Below are positions 6,339 to 7,851 of a stretch of 7,851 nt of DNA, piece by piece (the first letter of the stretch is position 1; each line of letters starts with the position of its first letter). The position numbers and the translations under genes are program-made. Source of the stretch: Methanocalculus sp. MSAO_Arc2 (GTDB lineage: Archaea; Halobacteriota; Methanomicrobia; Methanomicrobiales; Methanocorpusculaceae); NCBI GenBank assembly GCA_003838065.1, contig QZAC01000068.1, positions 1 to 7,851 on the forward strand, given 5' to 3'. The notes under the pieces were generated by a model. That model was given only the letters and a program-made list of their open reading frames with translations. It did no database searches and was not told the DNA's origin.

Positions 6339-6889
6339 GGTACCTCTTTTATACCAAGTATATACCCAATAATATTTGCTCCGCGATGGAGAACCGGCGT
6401 TATAACCACAATCGCAATGATAATCGGAAGTGTGATGGTTGCCATAAACCATGCCGGTGCACCAATAAGAAGACAGATGAGCGCTCCGATAACCAGGTCA
6501 TACTGGTCGGCTATCGGCCATTTATCTCCCCGCTCAATACCTATCCTCCTCTTCAGGAAGCTTTTTGCAAGATCTCCAAGGAGCGCGCCGGTTGAAAGCA
6601 GGACAATTGTGGAAATGGAATGTTCCGGCAGAAACGAGAGTTGAAACCATGATCGGGCAAGAATCAAGATAATCCCGATCAGAATTCCGGCGCCTATACC
6701 TGAAATGAGACCCCGGATTGTCTTTCCATCTCCAAAAATCCGGTTTCCGTCACGTAAGAGCCTTCCTCCGTCGATTGCCCTCCCACCACCACATGCTGCC
6801 GCAACAGGGTTTGGAATATACGCTGGCAGCATGATCCAGAGTGCCGACAGTATCGTTACAATAACAAAAGCAAAATCAATACCATTCAT
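6332..6889 (-). CDS. carS: CDP-archaeol synthase
   Basis: This membrane enzyme transfers CMP from CTP to 2,3-di-O-geranylgeranylglyceryl phosphate, giving the CDP-activated lipid to which archaeal polar headgroups are added. The 185 residues match the CarS family (formerly DUF46). I see LPAYIPNPVA at 21-30, FGDGKTIRG at 52-60, GDLAKSFLKRR at 105-115 followed by GIERGDKWPIADQYD at 117-131, and HRGANIIGY at 168-176. About five hydrophobic spans are present (roughly 5-21, 62-79, 92-106, 132-148 and 150-166), and the conserved charged loops should face the cytoplasm. It is the first gene of the operon; GAGAG just before the ATG at 6889 is a weak ribosome site, and an AT-rich core about 30 bp upstream is the likely promoter. 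Its neighbour across that promoter is a tetraether-synthase-like gene, so both ends of lipid assembly are adjacent here. Confidence 0.95.
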   Translation of the reverse strand: MNGIDFAFVIVTILSALWIMLPAYIPNPVAAACGGGRAIDGGRLLRDGNRIFGDGKTIRGLISGIGAGILIGIILILARSWFQLSFLPEHSISTIVLLSTGALLGDLAKSFLKRRIGIERGDKWPIADQYDLVIGALICLLIGAPAWFMATITLPIIIAIVVITPVLHRGANIIGYILGIKEVPW

Positions 6890-6913
6890 CTCTCAACTAG
6901 ATTGGGTGTAAGG

Positions 6914-6923
6914 TTTAAAAATA
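6914..6923. promoter_or_regulatory. Shared divergent TATA-like core between carS and tes
   Basis: TTTAAAAATA (TATTTTTAAA on the minus strand) is the only AT-rich core in the 60-bp gap. Its centre is about 30 bp from the carS ATG (6889) and about 31 bp from the ATG at 6950, so it can serve either direction with short or no leaders. On the plus strand it is preceded by AAGG. One bidirectional promoter or two overlapping ones would tie the two lipid genes together. Confidence 0.5.
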
Positions 6924-6949
6924 GTGTATCACATACTACAATAGCATAA

Positions 6950-7851
6950 ATGACCGGTGATTCTGGAATGATACTGCGTATAACAAAGAGCATATGTCCG
7001 GTCTGCCTGACAGTTCTTGACGCCAACATCATTGATGAGGAGGAAATGATCTGGATTGTACGGGAATGTCCGGAACATGGCTTATTCAAATCAATCTATT
7101 GGTCGGATTCCGCCATGTACAGGCGGTTTGATGCATATAACACGATTGGGCAGGGGGTATACAATTCCAGGAAACCGTTAGATGCAAAGGGATGCCCACA
7201 GGACTGTGGCATCTGCGGTTCACATGCATCGGGAACGCTCCTTGCAAATATCGATGTTACAAACCGGTGCAATCTCAACTGTGATTTCTGTTTTGCAAAT
7301 GCCAGAGCATGCGGATTTGTCTATGAACCGACATTTCAGCAGATTGAGGAAATGTTTCGCCTCCTTCGATCCCAGAAACCGGTTCCACCACCGGCAGTCC
7401 AGCTATCAGGCGGAGAGCCAACGATGCGCGATGATCTCGTGGATCTTGTGAAACGGGCAAAGGAGCTGGGGTTTAAGCTGGTTCAGGTGGCAACAAACGG
7501 CATAAAGCTCGCACAGGACAGTACACTGGCTAAAAAGCTCAAAGATGCTGGTGTATCAACTATATATCTTCATTTTGACGGAATATCAAAAGAGACAAAC
7601 ACCCTCTTTGAAATGAATAAAAGGGCTATCGAGAGCTGTCGTCAGGAGGGGGTTGGCATGGTACTTGTCCCGACCATAATTGGGGGGAAAAACGATCATG
7701 AAGCCGGTGGGATAATCCAGTTTGCTGCAGACAATATCGATGTTGTCAGGGGAGTGAATTTTCAGCCTATTGCCTTCACCGGTGCTGCAACCAATGATGA
7801 TCTCAAAAGAGAGCGGATTACCATACCCGATCTTCTGCACGGGATTGAAGA
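6950..7851 (+). CDS. tes: Radical SAM tetraether lipid synthase (Tes / GDGT-MAS-like), partial at right edge
   Basis: The frame is open from the ATG at 6950 to the window end: 300 codons of a protein usually near 500. The radical SAM cysteines are C107, C111 and C114 in VTNRCNLNCDFCFANA, and the SAM-side GGEP is at 154-157. Before the core lie C16-P-V-C19 with C40-P-E-H, which look like a rubredoxin-type metal site, and C82, C86 and C89 (CPQDCGICGSH), which look like an auxiliary cluster site. This layout matches archaeal tetraether synthase, which joins the biphytanyl chain ends of two diether lipids by carbon-carbon bonds to form GDGT. The known structure has three 4Fe-4S clusters and one rubredoxin-like iron. 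The start is tentative: M7 at 6968 is an alternative. Divergence from carS supports a lipid role. Methanogens encode several related radical SAM proteins, so the exact reaction is not proven. Confidence 0.82.
   Translation, partial: MTGDSGMILRITKSICPVCLTVLDANIIDEEEMIWIVRECPEHGLFKSIYWSDSAMYRRFDAYNTIGQGVYNSRKPLDAKGCPQDCGICGSHASGTLLANIDVTNRCNLNCDFCFANARACGFVYEPTFQQIEEMFRLLRSQKPVPPPAVQLSGGEPTMRDDLVDLVKRAKELGFKLVQVATNGIKLAQDSTLAKKLKDAGVSTIYLHFDGISKETNTLFEMNKRAIESCRQEGVGMVLVPTIIGGKNDHEAGGIIQFAADNIDVVRGVNFQPIAFTGAATNDDLKRERITIPDLLHGIE

Noticed and set aside
6339..6452. A 38-codon N-terminal extension of the pyrE frame starting at an ATG at 6452.
   Set aside because: It lies wholly inside carS in another frame, has low-complexity Tyr/His/Cys-rich content unlike the OPRT family, and the ATG at 6338 has a proper ribosome site and gives the normal family length.
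1..7851. tRNA or rRNA genes, CRISPR repeats, phage or defence genes.
   Set aside because: No cloverleaf-like segment, no regularly spaced direct repeats and no such protein motifs were seen; nearly all of the window is explained by housekeeping and methanogen-specific genes.

Overview
The window looks like chromosomal DNA of a methanogenic archaeon, most likely of the Methanomicrobiales or a near relative. It carries two methanogenesis-marker genes (the YcaO enzyme that thioamidates methyl-coenzyme M reductase, and methanogenesis marker protein 14). It also carries two archaeal ether-lipid genes (CDP-archaeol synthase and a tetraether-synthase-like radical SAM protein). Several start codons have a TATA-like element about 25-31 bp upstream, as expected for archaeal promoters. 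Base composition is moderate and even throughout. I see no insertion sequence, CRISPR array, tRNA, rRNA or integrase. The order-level assignment is inference; archaeal methanogen is well supported.

Left part (1-3599). A ycaO gene on the minus strand runs off the left edge. It is divergent from a plus-strand gene for a DUF1624-type multi-pass membrane protein. Then comes a 190-bp gap holding a strong nested RNA-type hairpin and a TATA-like element. Next is the gene for methanogenesis marker 14, followed 3 nt later by a 76-codon gene of unknown function in the same transcription unit.

Middle (3592-6889). A tightly packed minus-strand operon is read in the order carS - pyrE - purD - argF. The genes overlap by 7 nt (carS/pyrE), are separated by 27 nt (pyrE/purD), and overlap by 4 nt (purD/argF). 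The operon makes the activated archaeal lipid precursor CDP-archaeol, OMP for pyrimidines, GAR for purines, and citrulline for arginine. It converges on the 76-codon gene with an 8-nt overlap of the 3' ends. A TATA-like element between pyrE and purD may give a second, internal promoter.

Right part (6890-7851). A 60-bp divergent promoter region separates carS from a plus-strand gene that runs off the right edge. That gene encodes a radical SAM enzyme with the cysteine layout of archaeal tetraether synthase (Tes). The AT-rich core lies about 30 bp from both start codons, so lipid headgroup activation and tetraether formation may share one promoter. This is the most interesting arrangement in the window. 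The second is the marker-14 / 76-residue protein pair, whose function is unknown.
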